This document shows positions 33,854 to 47,579 of a stretch of 64,000 bases of DNA, one piece after another. The DNA comes from Lomentospora prolificans (Eukaryota > Ascomycota > Sordariomycetes > Microascales > Microascaceae), in the NCBI GenBank assembly GCA_029532625.1, contig JARFXM010000004.1, positions 4,836,001 through 4,900,000 on the forward strand, in the 5' to 3' direction. Each line of letters starts with the position of its first letter. Position 1 is the first letter of the stretch. Under the pieces are notes generated by a model, which was not told the DNA's origin, ran no database searches, and was given only the letters and a program-made list of their open reading frames with translations. Made by a program: the position numbers and the translations under genes.

Positions 33854-34865
33854 GCGAACAGTCGTTGTTTCCTGATTCTTGAAACCCGAGCTGCGATGCT
33901 AAAGGTGCCCCGAGTCGCGTCCAGCGCCGCTTGCGCCGTTCATGAGCTCCGGCCTTCTGGGGAGAGTAGAATAGCCTGTCACTGTCCATAACACGGAAAC
34001 TGGGAGAGATGCGGCGCATACGCCGCCCTGCTGAGTCTATAATTAGAGCCATAAGCTTTCTCATCATGTGGATAGGAGGAAGGACGAGGTTTCTAGAGGT
34101 TATGAAAGCATGCCTTCAGCCATGTGGGCAAATGATTTACGATAGGTAACCGGGATGAATCAAATTTTACACCTCCTGATCAATTTTGTGCGACGTCGTC
34201 ATCAATACGCCCACGATGCAGTTTGCCCGCTCTGATATCCTCTTGTCTTGTTCTTGGTTAGTCCTCCTCGTTCGCTCAGGATGTTCGATCCATTCGCTTC
34301 AAGCTCTGTTGATCGACACATCTTCCTCGAGATCGGAATATCGGTCTCGCGAATACGGCTATTCGAGTACAAGGCTCCGCACAATAGGACGTACCCACAA
34401 CATACGTTACGGTGGCTTAGTGACCGTTACAACCTAAGGGGCGGAGTAGAAGATGAAAAGTTCACTATCTCGGCTTCGGAAGAATATTGATTGGAGAACT
34501 ATCGGAGAGGCAGGTGGACCAGACGAGTTGTCGAGCAGCACCTTCCCGTCTTCTGGCACCCTCCTCACATTGCCTCTCTTGTCCACTGGTGAATTCAACG
34601 TCTCCTCCCTCTTCATAGCAACGACAACATTACAACCCCAAGGAGCAGCTCTCATGCTAGAGATTTAACTAAACTGGTGAAATCCCCGATAAACGAGCCA
34701 GTCAGGGCACCGAATCGACATCTGTCCTCCCAAGACTAACCCCATGCCTATCTATGTTTGCTTTTCCTTTTCAAGCTTCTTCGTATAAGAGAGCTTATGC
34801 AACAAGGAAAAGGAAGATGGGTTCAACCGCTTCTACGAGAAGGATACCAACCTGGGACGGGAGTA

Positions 34866-34907
34866 TGTGTGCATGTGTGTGTGTGTGTGTGTGTGCGTGT
34901 GCGTGCG
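34866..34907. repeat. TG microsatellite
   Basis: (TG)n of about 22 nt pure with flanking imperfect units. Confidence 0.9.
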
Positions 34908-35382
34908 GCGCAACAGCAGAATCGGGGTTTGTGTAGTTTAAGGGCGGACCATGTTGTGTGAGGACTGACATGTCACATCGATGCTTTGCAGCTTGACGTA
35001 CAGGGACAGGGCGAGCAAATGGGATGTCTTTCTAGGCTAACCTGACTGTCCCTATTTCCTGTTATCCTTTCAGCACATGTGTCTGGGGCCAACTTTTGAG
35101 AATACCGAGCTTTATTCCTCGGCCCCTTTCCCGTTTCTTTTCACCGTGTCTAGTCCATGTATTTTCTGTACTTCAGTCCTCCTTGGAACCGGAAACGAGT
35201 CTCGCTTCCGCGTGTTGAGTGGGATGCGGCTCGGGAATAGCCAGCGAAGTGAGACGCAGCGCGCAGCCAGGACACTCTCTCAACCAAGCCATACTGCACA
35301 ATGCCTATGTCCACGTCCATGCCCGCATCCAGCCAGCCTTGGACCGGACCAATACGAATGACACCAATATGGTTACACGACG

Positions 35383-35387
<5 letters not shown>

Positions 35388-35423
<36 letters not shown>
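35388..35423. repeat. GA microsatellite
   Basis: Eighteen GA dinucleotides without interruption: a purine/pyrimidine mirror tract. Confidence 0.95.
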
Positions 35424-35425
<2 letters not shown>

Positions 35426-36292
35426 AACGGAGGGTCAAAACAAAAGAAGGCAAAGAAAATTACGACGGAGACAAGCAGCTGTCGGTGCCGCCTGCCACAA
35501 AACTTTTCTTCAGCAGGCCACACCGCACGCTGTACAGCATGCACCCTTCATTCTCTCTCACACACACACACCGGAAAGCCCTCTTGCCTATGATCCTTGT
35601 TTGGTCCTCTTCAACCCCAAGTTCCCCCAAAGGCTTGCTTCAATTTTGGGCTGCCGGCCGACGATCATGGCGGGAGAGACAGACGCCGTTTGTCCCATCC
35701 CACTGGCAGGCGTTTTTTTTGTTTTCTTCTTACTCGCGTGCTATATTGCAGCGAAAGCAAGACAAATGAGAAATGTGCATGTGAGACATCCCCAGCGGCA
35801 CAGGCGCAGAGGTGGAATGGCTTTCACAGGGACATTTGGCGCCCGATGGACGACAGATATAACAGACATGAACAGAAGCTCTCGATCATTCGCTAACAAG
35901 AGCCCTGCCGCCTTCATGTTTCCCTCCTTTGTAAGGCCTCGTAGGAAGTGAAAGGGGTACAGGCTGCTTCAAGGGGGGAAACGAGGAAGAAAGCAATAAT
36001 ATATTTGCGGCTACATCCCATGCGGCCCTTATCCCGCGTCAACAAGTGGGGGCGGCGCGGGGAAGCACGAACGGCACCGGCATGAGGGCACCTAGTCTTC
36101 CGTTCTCCTTCTCGTTGGCCCGCTCAGGAAATGGGGCAAGTCCTGGCCCCTTTCAAGTCCTGGATACAAACGTCCTGAATTAAGAGGAGGATGAGCGAGG
36201 CATCATCTAGCGGGAGAGCAAGGAGAGCGGAGAGGGGTGAAGAGAGGGCTTATTTTGATCCCGGACAAAGAGCCAAAGAGGCTGGACAGGTC

Positions 36293-36310
36293 AACTGCAA
36301 CTGCAACTGC
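36293..36310. repeat. AACTGC tandem repeat (3 copies)
   Basis: Three perfect copies of AACTGC followed by the near-copy ATCTGC. Confidence 0.9.
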
Positions 36311-39300
36311 ATCTGCGGGCAACCACCCCCCCTCTTTTTTTTTCCGTTCTTCATGATATGTCTCGGAGTCGAGGAAGGGGATGATTCGTTAAATTCCTGG
36401 CTCTGGGCTACTTTGAGGCTACATTATTAGTGTGTTGACTTTTCTTCCTCTTACTCTACTTCGTTTTCGTTTTCCTTGGTTCCTGTTTGTTGAGGATCGA
36501 GAACATGGGGCAGTGATAGACAGGGCACCTAAGCTACAAGGGCCAGCCAGCATGCAGACGGAAACATGGGTATGCAGCTACCCGTAGCCACAAAACCAAG
36601 CGCGAAGAAAATTTTCTTTTTTCTGTTTGCTTCTCTCCCCTTGTCCTTTTCATCCTTCTTGCTTTCGCCCTGACTGGCCTGGTGCTCAGTACTCCATGCG
36701 CAGCTTAGCCTGTCTGCAAGTGAGAAGACTGCCCATCATGAGGAAAGAAAGAAAGAAGGACAAAAAAGCTGCATTGTCACAAAGGCGTTTGAGCTATGGG
36801 AAGTGCAAGACCAAAAGGAGGATAGGGTTGGGATGGATATCTCACCGTATTGTCATGTCCTCTGCTGGTTCTTAATTCTGAAACTGCACTAGATGGGCTG
36901 AGATCATTGAGCAAGCAAGCTGCACGCATCCCTGGTCAAGCAGGGGAGCTGAGATCTAGGAGATTCCCAAAGCTTGCACTCTGGATGGGACAATAAGGCA
37001 CACGTGTGGCCTGTTTTACTGTACAAGCACGCCGGCGAAAGAGTCCCGACATATATAACTAAAGAGAGGAAGGGCAGGCAAGCTGTTTGGGGGAGGTTTG
37101 GAGCAGGTTGCTTTCATAGGACGCAAGGGCAATATAGTATGCCAGAGGGAAGAGGGGTTTGTGCAGCATGACTTGTGAACATTGAGCATCTGCAGCGTTT
37201 CTCTTCGCCGGTCTAACCCACCGATTAGAATTGCGGCTATTAGAAGGGAGGTTAGTGAGAGGGATCAGCTGGATGCATATGAGATGCGTGTGCCCCCATA
37301 CTTTCCCCCCCGGCCCCCCTTCAAAAGATCATGTAGGGCGCGCTGGCAGTATTAAGAGTCGGACGGCCTGCCCTCCCACAGTCGCCATCCGGGGTGATCC
37401 CTCTTGCTTGCTACTTGTGGAGAAAGAGGCCGATGGAAGTGCCAGCGGCTGGCGCGGGAAGGTTAACGACTACTGTGAACGGAAACATCTCCGTCCAAGG
37501 ACCAAGGATAAATGGACGGACGAAGGGCCACAGAGGGAAGCGTCAACTCGCGCAGCACAGTTTCTTCTTTCCCACACCCGTCACAAATAAAAATTGCTCT
37601 GTCTATCCCGCAGGGCCTGGCCAGGATAACATACAAGTATTAGGAAAGCAAAAGCGAACACGCCAGGCGAGGGTAGTTGAAACAGGGTAGCAGGCCGGGA
37701 GCGGAGCAAAAGGGAACGAACAGGGGGGGCAAGGGTAAGGCAAGGGAAAAGGGAAATTTCTTGCATGCGATCAATTACAACCATGGATGGATGCAACGAA
37801 GGCTCATGTCCGCGCACAAGGAGTCCGCACCTATTTGCATTTTGCGACTTCGAAAGCGCGCTTCCTGGCCGAGAAGAGATCATGCGAGGGAAACAACCAA
37901 AAACAAGAAGAAAAAAAAAGATGGGGTGACCTGGACGGGAAGCATGGACCAAGGGCACCAGGAACTGCTCTCGCGAAGCTCGTTCGCATACAGATCTCAC
38001 TCCGGATCCTGCCCCCCGTGTGCTTTTGAGATGTGAATGGATGGCTTCACGCATGCTCATATCCGCTTCGACGTCGAGCACGGAGCACCTGCAACGAAGA
38101 AAAGTAAACGAGAGCCCGAGCACTCTTGTTGATCTTTCCCTTGCTTTCCCTTCTCTCTCCACGTCCAAGCAAAGCAAGCAAGCAGCTTCCGATCATCGAG
38201 TGATGATCGCTTAATAGGACCCTGAACATCCGCTGGCTGTGGCACGGCGCATCCGTGCGCGACGCACCTCTCTGCTGCGCAATCTATCATCGCAAAGCCG
38301 CCCTCAGAGCAAAGACAGACACGCACACACATCGGCACACACGCTCGCCTCTTTTTGATGACTCGCGAGCTCGCCCAATGAGGTCCTCCTGACGTCAAGG
38401 CTGCCTGCTAGGTTGGGGGATCACGACAGGTGGGATCATTTTTTTCCTCCAGTCCTCCCTGTTGCTGGCCGCCTTTCGCAATTGTAGAGATGCGAGGGAG
38501 AGAGGGGTGTGGAGGAGGATGGAGCCTCGCGTCTTTTTTCTTTTCATTTTTCTTTTTCTTCTGGATATTGTTTTTGTTCGTCTTCCCCGCATTGGCGTCC
38601 GGCGCTCCCCTCTTTTCGCATGGCATGGCGCATCGCCAAAACGCACATAGATTAGGACTTGAGCTTGCATGAAAAGTAAGAGATTTACGTTCGGTGGTAG
38701 ATAAAACAAGGTTCTTGATACATTGTACAGCCAGCTGCAGAGGGAAGAAGAAGTAATATTAAAAACAAAACAGGCTTTAGAAACAGAACAATCATGGACA
38801 TCCATGGAGTTTGACATTTCCTTGACCTTTATGGCTTGGTTTTATGCTGGGTGGCTTGGATCTTGGGTTTCCCCCTCCGGCATGCGGCACTCGTCCTGTG
38901 GGAATTTAAGTGGCGCAAGGTAAGGGTCAGTCTAGATTAGACGAGTCATGGTTGAGAGATTAAGACGATGATAAAAGACTGGAGAGAGTGAGAGAGCACC
39001 GAGTATACCAGTAAGATGCGGCAAAGGAGCACTCATGAGTACGACGCTGGCTACGATAAAACCAGGCCAGCCTGGCTGGCGTGTGACTCTGCGTGTGAGA
39101 GCTGGAAACCTGAACCAAGCGGCGGGACTTCTGGAAAGCGTCGACAAGGTAGTCTCGTCGTTCAACCTCATTGCTTTTTCGTTCCCTGTTGCATAGGACA
39201 TGGGACATGGGTGGGCCGGTCATGGGCTGTATTGGCAATTCGTCGCCTGGCTGCATTATGTTTGCAGTTGGAGTTGCATGGGGTCAAATAGATGAGTCTG

Positions 39301-39439
39301 GAGGAGTTCCAGGAGGCAATAGTAGGCAATAATAGCTGGCATGAGACGAGTATAATACGCCAGGAGCATCATTGATCATCAGCGGGGAGCACCAGAAACA
39401 GCCACCAGCGCGGCCATAGGTGCATGCTTGAGGAGAAAG

Positions 39440-39464
39440 AAAAAAAAAAAAAAAAAAAAAAAAA
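39440..39464. repeat. Poly-A tract (25)
   Basis: Run of 25 A with further A-rich flanks. Confidence 0.95.
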
Positions 39465-40713
39465 GGGAAAAAAAACTGCTTTGATGCCTGCAGCTCCTTC
39501 TGCACCTCCATCGGCCTGGCCTGTCGTTGTTTCAATCTTCTCGCCAGGCAACATGTTTCCCATCTGCCTCCCGCTCAGCCCGGGGCACCGGCGTCGAAGC
39601 GACGACGGCTCAACTTACCTCTTTTTGCGCTTTTCAATCAATCCATGTTAGCAACCAACATTGAAGACTTGCAGCTGGCTGTCCGCATCGTGGACCTGCC
39701 ATTCTCTTCCCGCGTAGAGCACCTGTTGCGATGCAATGCGGGCCCCCTCCCTCCTTTCTCTCCTCCCGTCGCCGTCTTTGTTCGTGTCATCAATATTCTC
39801 TCAACTCGTCCTCCGGTCTCTGTCCCAAGTATATCACTCTCCGTCTCGAATATCCCTGCTCGTGGCTAACCCACGCCCCCCTGTTGTTCTCCCCCGCCCT
39901 CGTCGAGAAACTGCGACTGCACTGGCAAAGGCAACGACCGGGGGAGGGGTAAGCTTTTGAATGCAGAGCATCTGCTACGTCAACATGCGGGTTTTCCCCT
40001 TCCCTCCCCCCCCTTTTTCGCTCAAAATGCGGGGCGCCGCTGCGACCCGGCTAGTTTCCAGATCACGGGCTGTAACAATGATGGTGATATTAGAGTTGGT
40101 GGAATGAAAACTGTGGAGAAACAAAGGAATACGGAGACGGAGGGAGATCTCGCGAGGAAAAAATTGGCAATTCGAAGCCGTGCATGAACGAATAGATTGG
40201 CCAGATGAGCTGGCAGCTTCCTTCCCGTCCGCGTCAGGCGGATCTTTTTTTTCTTTTTCTTTTTCTTCTTTTTCCTTTTTTTAGTGCCCCATCTCGATCT
40301 TAGTCTCGATCCAACACCAACAACGCCCTCGCCCGGGGTGCGGCGCTAACACCAAATACCAAGCAAAGGGGGATCTGCCGTTGGGGGAGGGAGGGGGAGG
40401 GGTCCTTGGCTGGATAACTCTTGCAGTACGTTAACCACATGGCGGGAGCTAGTCTTCGAATGGCTCTCTCACTCCCTCACTCTTGACTTATGGTGAGTGT
40501 GAGAGTTGTCTGTGTCAGGGGAGACCCTGCACTGATCTTCCCTCCTAAGCCCGCTTCAACCTAGTGAGATTTCTTGATTCCTCTTGGGCCAGCGTAAGCA
40601 TTTCCGTGTCGTCAATGCCAACCGGAATTCGTCGGTGGCTTGCCAACAATTCAGGCAGAGAGTGTGGACCCATAGCTGCCAACCTTTGATCTGATGGTCT
40701 TTTTCCTTTTTCC

Positions 40714-40757
40714 TTTTTTTTTTTTTTTTTTTTTTTTTTTTGTTGTTGTTGTTGTTT
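40714..40757. repeat. Poly-T tract (28) with GTT repeats
   Basis: Run of 28 T (40714-40741) continued by five GTT units. Confidence 0.95.
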
Positions 40758-43700
40758 TGCTCTTCCTAGCTTCAATGTTGGTTGCCATAAAGCCAGTACT
40801 ATATGCCATGAACGGCCTGGCCAGGCTACAGACGCCGATACGGCCACCGCTTGCCTGGCTAACTTTGGGGTTTCTGTGTCCCTGGTATTTTTGTGTCAAA
40901 ATCGTTCTACCACTTGGAAACCCGCCCAAGCTACGACTAAGGATTGAGGCGCTTGACCTCTAGTATCACCCATCCGCAGTCTACCCAAATCCTGGGAAAG
41001 CTGCACTCGCAGCGAGCTATTCAATGCCACCAACATCCCAATCTCATCATTTCCATCTCCAGCCTGGCAATCTTCTGGGCTCCACCATTCCCCCTTCCAA
41101 TTGAATCACAGGGGATTTCCGGGCGAGTGAGGCTAGCGCCATGTATGCTGCGCGCACCATCCCATGCCCCTTGTGATAGGATTTTCCCCACCCACCCGTT
41201 CACTCAGGAGTGCCATGGAAAAAGAAAAGAAGGAAAAAAAAAAAAAAAACCACTTAAAATTCTACGATTTCCATCAACGAAGTTGATACCTTTCCCATGT
41301 TTTAGCCCTGCAGGGGTATTTCGTAAAAGCGAAGGCCAGCGAGCCCACCTCTGTCAGACGACACTGCATCTTGGTGTGGAGGACGGGGGAAAGCAGGGCT
41401 GGGGTGAGTTGTGAGCTGTGTTCTCTGGTTGGTCAGTAGGAAGGGAAGGAAAAATTTGAAAGAAAAAAACAAAAAAGAGAAAAGAAATAAAATAAAATAA
41501 AATAAAGAAAACGTGTCTGAGAGCTTGAGCACGAGGAAGACTTATGCTATGATGATCGGCCGTGTAAGTGGAACTGACGGCGTTCAAATCTTCATCTTTT
41601 GCGTGACTGGCCAGGCCCCGTGTGTCTGTCCAATTCACTGGCGACTTGCTCAGCTTCTGGCAGGCATCAAGAAAAAAAAAATCCGGTGGCAGGCATCTAA
41701 CTTCTTTCCTTTCCTGTATTTTCTAGCCATGACACAAGAGAGCAACCAGGGACCCTTTCTCGTCCGACCAGCCATAGTCTTGCTGCGTAACTGTCGGCAG
41801 TCGGGCCATCCATACGTAAAATGTGCGCTTCTTGGTCACATTTCCGATGGCACCTCTTTCGATTCCCCATCTTCCGTCTTGCCAATCCGCCCAGCCCACT
41901 TTTATTTCATGCTCCCCTCTCTCTCCCCGCTGCTACTTGCACTAATATCCGGACTCCCAGGTTCGCAGTTCGGCAACTTTTTCTGATGGAGCTGTAGTGG
42001 GGCGTCTCCATCGCGGAGCGTCCTCCCTCGACCGATTGGTGCACGATAGCCCGTGGTCCGGGCTGCCTCCTCTCTCTGTCCGGCATGCAACAACACTTTT
42101 TCTTCCCCTTGCTCCATATTTATGAGGCTCGGAGTCGTCCCGCAGACCCCCGGCTCGAAACTGGGATCATATCGCCAATCCTACATTCTCCACGTCAAAA
42201 TGTCTCCACCCTTGCGGAGGTTAATGTGAGACCTGGAGTAATAATACTTTGTAATAGGAGACCGAGCTCCGGATGGAGTATAGTTAATAGTCTCTCCTTA
42301 CTACTACTTGTAATAAGGCAATTTTCGATGAGGGGTGGGAAGTCCGGAATCCTTGCCATGAGCCCATGAATAGCTCTATTACGGACTGCATGGGTTTCGA
42401 GCTCGCAAAGCGTTCCGCTCCACTTCGCCTCTTACCCCAAATATCCATCCCAGCCTATTGCTTTTCCACAGGGATCGGCGGTTTTCCTTGCTCCTGTTGC
42501 ATTTTAGGATAAGGATGGATACCCGACGCCAATGCCAGGGCCAGCCTGACGACCATTTCGGAGGATAACCTCCTCAAAACTCCTGAGTGATCACCCCATC
42601 GTCTTTTCATCCATGTACCAAGGTATTAGATTTTAGATTATTAACAGAACCCAGGGACAGCAAGGCCAGCCTGCAGAAGGAGCCATGGCCCTGTTAGTTT
42701 TACCCTGAAATCAGGGCAGGTAAGGCAGCAAGCAGGCCGGGAGAGACAATGGTTCGCTGCAGGTCTCCCTGGAGAGTTTTTGGAAAAGCTAAAAGCACGA
42801 CCGGGACCCTGTCTTGGATCGTCCGAGTATCGACAGTTACCCCATCCGTGTGTATGTAGACTGTCGCTGGCTGGCTCCCTCGTGCGCAAGCCAACTACCA
42901 TATGCGCAAGCAGGGCTGTGGCGCGGAAGCTCGCCCGCAGAAAAAAGGATCAACGACTAAAGCTCCAAGCTTATCATAATCGGAAGAAAAGAAAAAGACA
43001 TAAATAAAGAAAGAAAGAAAAGCGGACCTCAGAAAAGGCCAAAAAAAAAAAAAAAAAAAGGACTTCTTGGTTAAGACAAGTATTGTCCGCCGCTCGCTGC
43101 TAAGTCGAAGCTCAGCTTGGCTGAGATCGGCAGAGCTAGAGCAAGGAAAAAGTCTGTCAAAAGAACACCATGTGCTCTCCTTGGTTCGTTTGGCCTGCTA
43201 CACCAGTACAAATCTGGACGAGTGACTCGATCCTGCGCCCAGCACACCGGTCATCAATGCCGTGCACGCCGTGGCTGGCCTCGTGTGAACTGTGAGCATG
43301 GATGGCATGGCGCGCTAGTTGTTCAATGGTGGGCTAGTTGTTTGATGGTGGTGAGTTCCTCTCTATCGATCCCTTGGATCACCGCCGGCTCCTCGGAGAC
43401 AGAGCATGGTGGCTAAATTACAGGATTGTGGGGCTGAGGGGAGCCTCATCTCCAATTGAGCTTTGGAGGGCTCTTCTATTAGCTCACATGGCCGCCAGCC
43501 TGGCCAGCCACTGAGCAGCCTCGACGACTCCGGACATCAATGACCGCTAGCTTCAGCGGGTTTAGCTGCCGACAAGGGATTATTTGCGTGAAGCTCTGAT
43601 GAGGCATATTAGCTTCGAGATGCTGCGGACGGACGGACGGCCTGTTTGCGGGTCTCAATGGTACTATCTCCAATCCCGGGTGATCTTCCCGTTGTCTAGC

Positions 43701-44947
43701 GCGCTGGAGCTCCTGAAGCTTCAGTGGAGCTTGTGGAGGTGATATCGTCTGTGTGCGCCAATATTAGCTCGACTGATCCACCCAGATACGCACGAGTACT
43801 CCGCTGCACGAAGCAGTTACAACAACATGGATCGATTTGATCCATTAGCCAGCTGGCCAGAGGGTCGTCGGAGTGCTGACTTTGTGCTCCACTTCATTGG
43901 CAAGTGCTCATAGTTTTTACCAGGTTAGCGTGCTCTACCAACCGTGCCGTAAGCCGGGTCAGAGCTTTGTCCCGTTCTGTAGAAATGTCTGTGTCCTTTG
44001 CCCAGACCCCAATCTCTTTCAAAACAAGACGTCAATTGATGTGTGTCCCAAGTTATCCCCGCCCGCCGCAGCCAGCAACACGCTCAATGCCCGTGCTGGC
44101 TGGCCCACGAGACAGTATTAGCCCGCTGGCCCTCCCTCTCTGCCCGCGCACTGAACGGCCCCTGGCCCGTCCCCTACTAAAGCACCGTCTGGTAGGCACA
44201 GTATCCGCAATTTCTCGTCAACACCGTCTGGTATCCGCCCCTGCCTTAACCACACAGACCTTTTTTTCTTGCTTCCCTCAATTCGAGTCAAGTGAGGGAG
44301 GAGCGCCTCCGGTCTTGGCGCCCTAGTGCATATTAGTGCTAAAGCTCGAGCCAAGGTGGAGTTTGATCTTTGGTGTTTAATCTCATTAGCTCATCTCCGG
44401 AAGCCAACGGGCTCCATTTTCCCAACGAGACCAGCTGGCTGCGCCCTCAAAAACCGACGTTTGCTGTCATGTAATAAGTGATTTAACTTCGAGACTAGCT
44501 TCTTCGCGGGGCGGTAAGCATATATTCCGCCCTTGGCAAACGATAGCGTTAAAAGGACGGAGAAGGAGCGCACCAGCGTAGTATTCTCGTGCGTTATCAA
44601 TACGAGCCCCGGTTTGAATGCGGATTCCACAAAGGCATTGAGGGTCTGCACATCATCGGGGGCGGACGATGAGCCAAACCCACAGCTGCCGTTAGAGAAC
44701 CAGACGGAGACGTACCCACCTCTTATCGTGGGTTGGGTGATAACAGTGTTGTGACTGGGGTCCCCTTCAATCTCTGCACTCGTATTACCGCGAGTCTTTG
44801 TTCCTTCTCATGTTGACAAAGCCTCCCCTTGATTCGTCCCCGCGGCTCTTCGACCCTGCTTACCCGGCCCCGAGATCGAGCAGGTCAAAAAAGAAGGAAA
44901 AAGTAGTTCTTCATTTTTCTTTGCAATACAGTACATTCCTCTTTCTT

Positions 44948-44949
<2 letters not shown>

Positions 44950-44978
<29 letters not shown>
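44950..44978. repeat. Poly-T tract (29)
   Basis: Run of 29 T after CTTT repeats. Confidence 0.95.
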
Positions 44979-44980
<2 letters not shown>

Positions 44981-45240
44981 GCGCCTGGGTCAAGAGTGGC
45001 CAGCTACAAGTACCCTCGTCTTAACATTGCGTTTCCCTTGCCCGATGCGGGCTTGGGCCCATCTGCGTCTAAGAAAAGAAATACCGGTGTAGAATCGCCA
45101 TTGTTTCAATGCAATGCTTGAAATAACCGTTCAGTCTCCATGTACACCGACCACTTCCTGCAAAAAAGAACTAACTACCCCCCCTGGCATGAGAAATAAA
45201 AAAGGACCGGAGAGTAAAATAGAACACGACGCAACGTAGC

Positions 45241-45275
45241 ACCTTGCACCTTGCACCTTGCACCTTGCACCTTGC
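45241..45275. repeat. Five tandem copies of ACCTTGC
   Basis: Perfect 7-nt repeat, five units, followed by a degenerate sixth (ATTCTTGC). Confidence 0.95.
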
Positions 45276-46331
45276 ATTCTTGCCTGCCGAACCTGGGAAG
45301 CTCGGCCTGGAACTGAAGGGGAAACGTGCGGAATCTTGCCCTTCCCCATCGGCCTCGCTCCCTCCCCTGGTCAGTTTTGTTTGAGTAACCCTCCCCCGGA
45401 GTATTAACTACTAGTACAAGTACGTATCAAACAAGGTGTCCCAGCCACGAGACCGCAAATGGCAGGGGAGAAAAAAGTCTCCTTCTTCCCAACCACAAAG
45501 CGCAGATAATATATCATTGGCTTGATCCATCGTTGCCTCAACTTGGTTAGCCTCGGCACTAGTCCCCATGATAAGATGGGGTCCTTTTTTCGTTCAATTC
45601 ACACGCTAAGAAGGGTGTGTGTGCGCCTAGGGTTTCGAAACCAAGGCACGCAAGGATGCCATCGACATCTATGCTAATGCTAAGAGCGGCACACCGAATG
45701 GGCGATGGCTTCATTCATCTCCCACTTTACCACCCAAATAAGCTAAGCCGGGACCGTCGCAAGGGTCAGCAAAGTAGCCTCCAGGAATAGCAGTTTCTGA
45801 TTCTTCTTCTCGCTAAGTGGCCACTTACCCCCTTCAACCCCGGTCCTGGCCAATGAGCGAAGAGTAGGAATGCCTCGATTTTCTGGGGGAGGGGGGAAAA
45901 GTAATGTGATATGGGGGGAGGGGTGAGAGGGAGGAAGGGGGAGATCCCATGGGATTGGCAGAAGAAATGTCCCAACTGGAGCTAGTCTTGTGCGACGCGA
46001 GGCTTTGTTGGGACCGAAGTTGGAGAGGAGGCCAAGGTGGTGAGTATTGTACGAGGCAGGGGCGAAAGACGAAATTGATATCCAGTACGACGGGTTCTGG
46101 AGGGAGGAGGGAAAAAAAAAGTTGCAAGGTGGCGTTTCTGGCTCCGACGATTCTGTTCGCCAACCCGGCCACTCGGGGAGTTAGCGATGCTGGCCTCCTA
46201 GACAAAAATGTTGAAGGGAATGACAACGGGCGTGACTTGCGGGCTGGCCAGCCCACCACACCTCCTTCGAGAGGCAGAGAATAAGGCATTGCAGATTACA
46301 CGACACGAGGCTAATCTCACGAGTCCGGTCC

Positions 46332-46372
46332 TGCGTGCGTGCGTGTGTGTGTGTGTATGTGTGTGTGTGTGT
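46332..46372. repeat. TG microsatellite
   Basis: GCGT repeats passing into (GT)n with one A interruption. Confidence 0.95.
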
Positions 46373-47556
46373 CCGCCCGTTCCATTGGGGTTGGCAGATG
46401 TTGGTAAGGAGGAAACACCTTCGATCCGACGTCGCCGCGCCGCGACTCTAGCCATGTCAACACGGCCGACGATGCATACTCCAAGCAGCCTTAAAAGACG
46501 AGATGTCAGAAAATCCTTTGCCAGACTAGTGATGTACGGATTACAACTAGTTTGTAAGTAAGCCGCAGTCATCCACATGACGGACGCAAAAGTCATGACA
46601 TTTGTGAGCTCCTTGAGTCTCGAAAGCAAGAAACGAAGGGGGGAAACCAAGGCTGGCGTGTCGTTTCCGAATATTCCTTTCTTACCTCGACGCCGCTTTT
46701 CTGCATTTACTTTTTCTTCGCCGTCCTCCCCCTCCTGTGGCGCCATCTCACGATTTGACCTCTTGAAACATAGGAATGGCGCCGCAACCCCCCTCGTGCA
46801 AGACAACAAGAGGTGCATCTGCGGAGGTGGGTGGGCAACAAGATCCAATCCATCGCCCCGTCTGCTATTATTCTTCGCCTTCTTCTTTTTCTTTGGCCCT
46901 CCCATAAGGCATCTTGTGCTTTTTCCGAGGAGTTCATGTCATGCATGGCCTTTGCAGAAATCCTCGCTTCGCTCGCTACGTGTAGCTTCTCGATTTTTAC
47001 CTCACCCCAACCTTCATCCTGTCTTGCTTACGAACCGCACAAATCTATGGTACGAACGTCCCATTCGACTGGCGCTGACGGATCCGTGATTTCTTCTGGT
47101 TTGGGGGCGAGAGGAGCCCTGCCTATTTTCCCTTGCAACGCCCTCTTTCTCACTTTCTTTGTGTGTCGCTTTTCCCAGCTCAACCGGCATCCCTGTCCAC
47201 GACAGCCCTTCGCTGCGGCTGGGTTCAAGCACTTGGGAAACTTCAGACCCTGGTCGGGCAAGGGCATTTCGGAGTCTTGTATTAGATGTAAATCAGGGTG
47301 CCCTGATATTATGTGTCAAGAGTACACATGGCTATTTTGCGTTTCTTTTGCCGAGAATCGATCGTTGGACAACCGCGTCTCATTCAGCTACGGTTATTCG
47401 CGCGAGGAAACCGAGATGAAGCTGTCTTCGCGAAAGTTAGTCAATAGCGTCGACAGCATTATCGCCTATACCAGCTCCACTCCTTTTAACGCGTTGCGGA
47501 GCCTCTAAACAAATCCAGGCTAATTAGTCCGTCAGATTTTGCCCCTCAAGCCACGG

Positions 47557-47579
47557 AAAAAAAAAAAAAAAAAAAAAAA
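47557..47579. repeat. Poly-A tract (23)
   Basis: Run of 23 A in the gene desert. Confidence 0.95.

Noticed and set aside
37581..38177. 198-codon minus frame in the gene desert
   Set aside because: Mixed low-complexity composition, no recognisable motif and no convincing exon partners.
42140..42175. Possible tRNA-like TTCGAGC loop
   Set aside because: Stem bases do not pair and the rest of the cloverleaf is missing.
46198..46905. 235-codon minus frame containing a TH repeat
   Set aside because: The repeat derives from the TG microsatellite, and the rest has no protein-like conservation that I can see.
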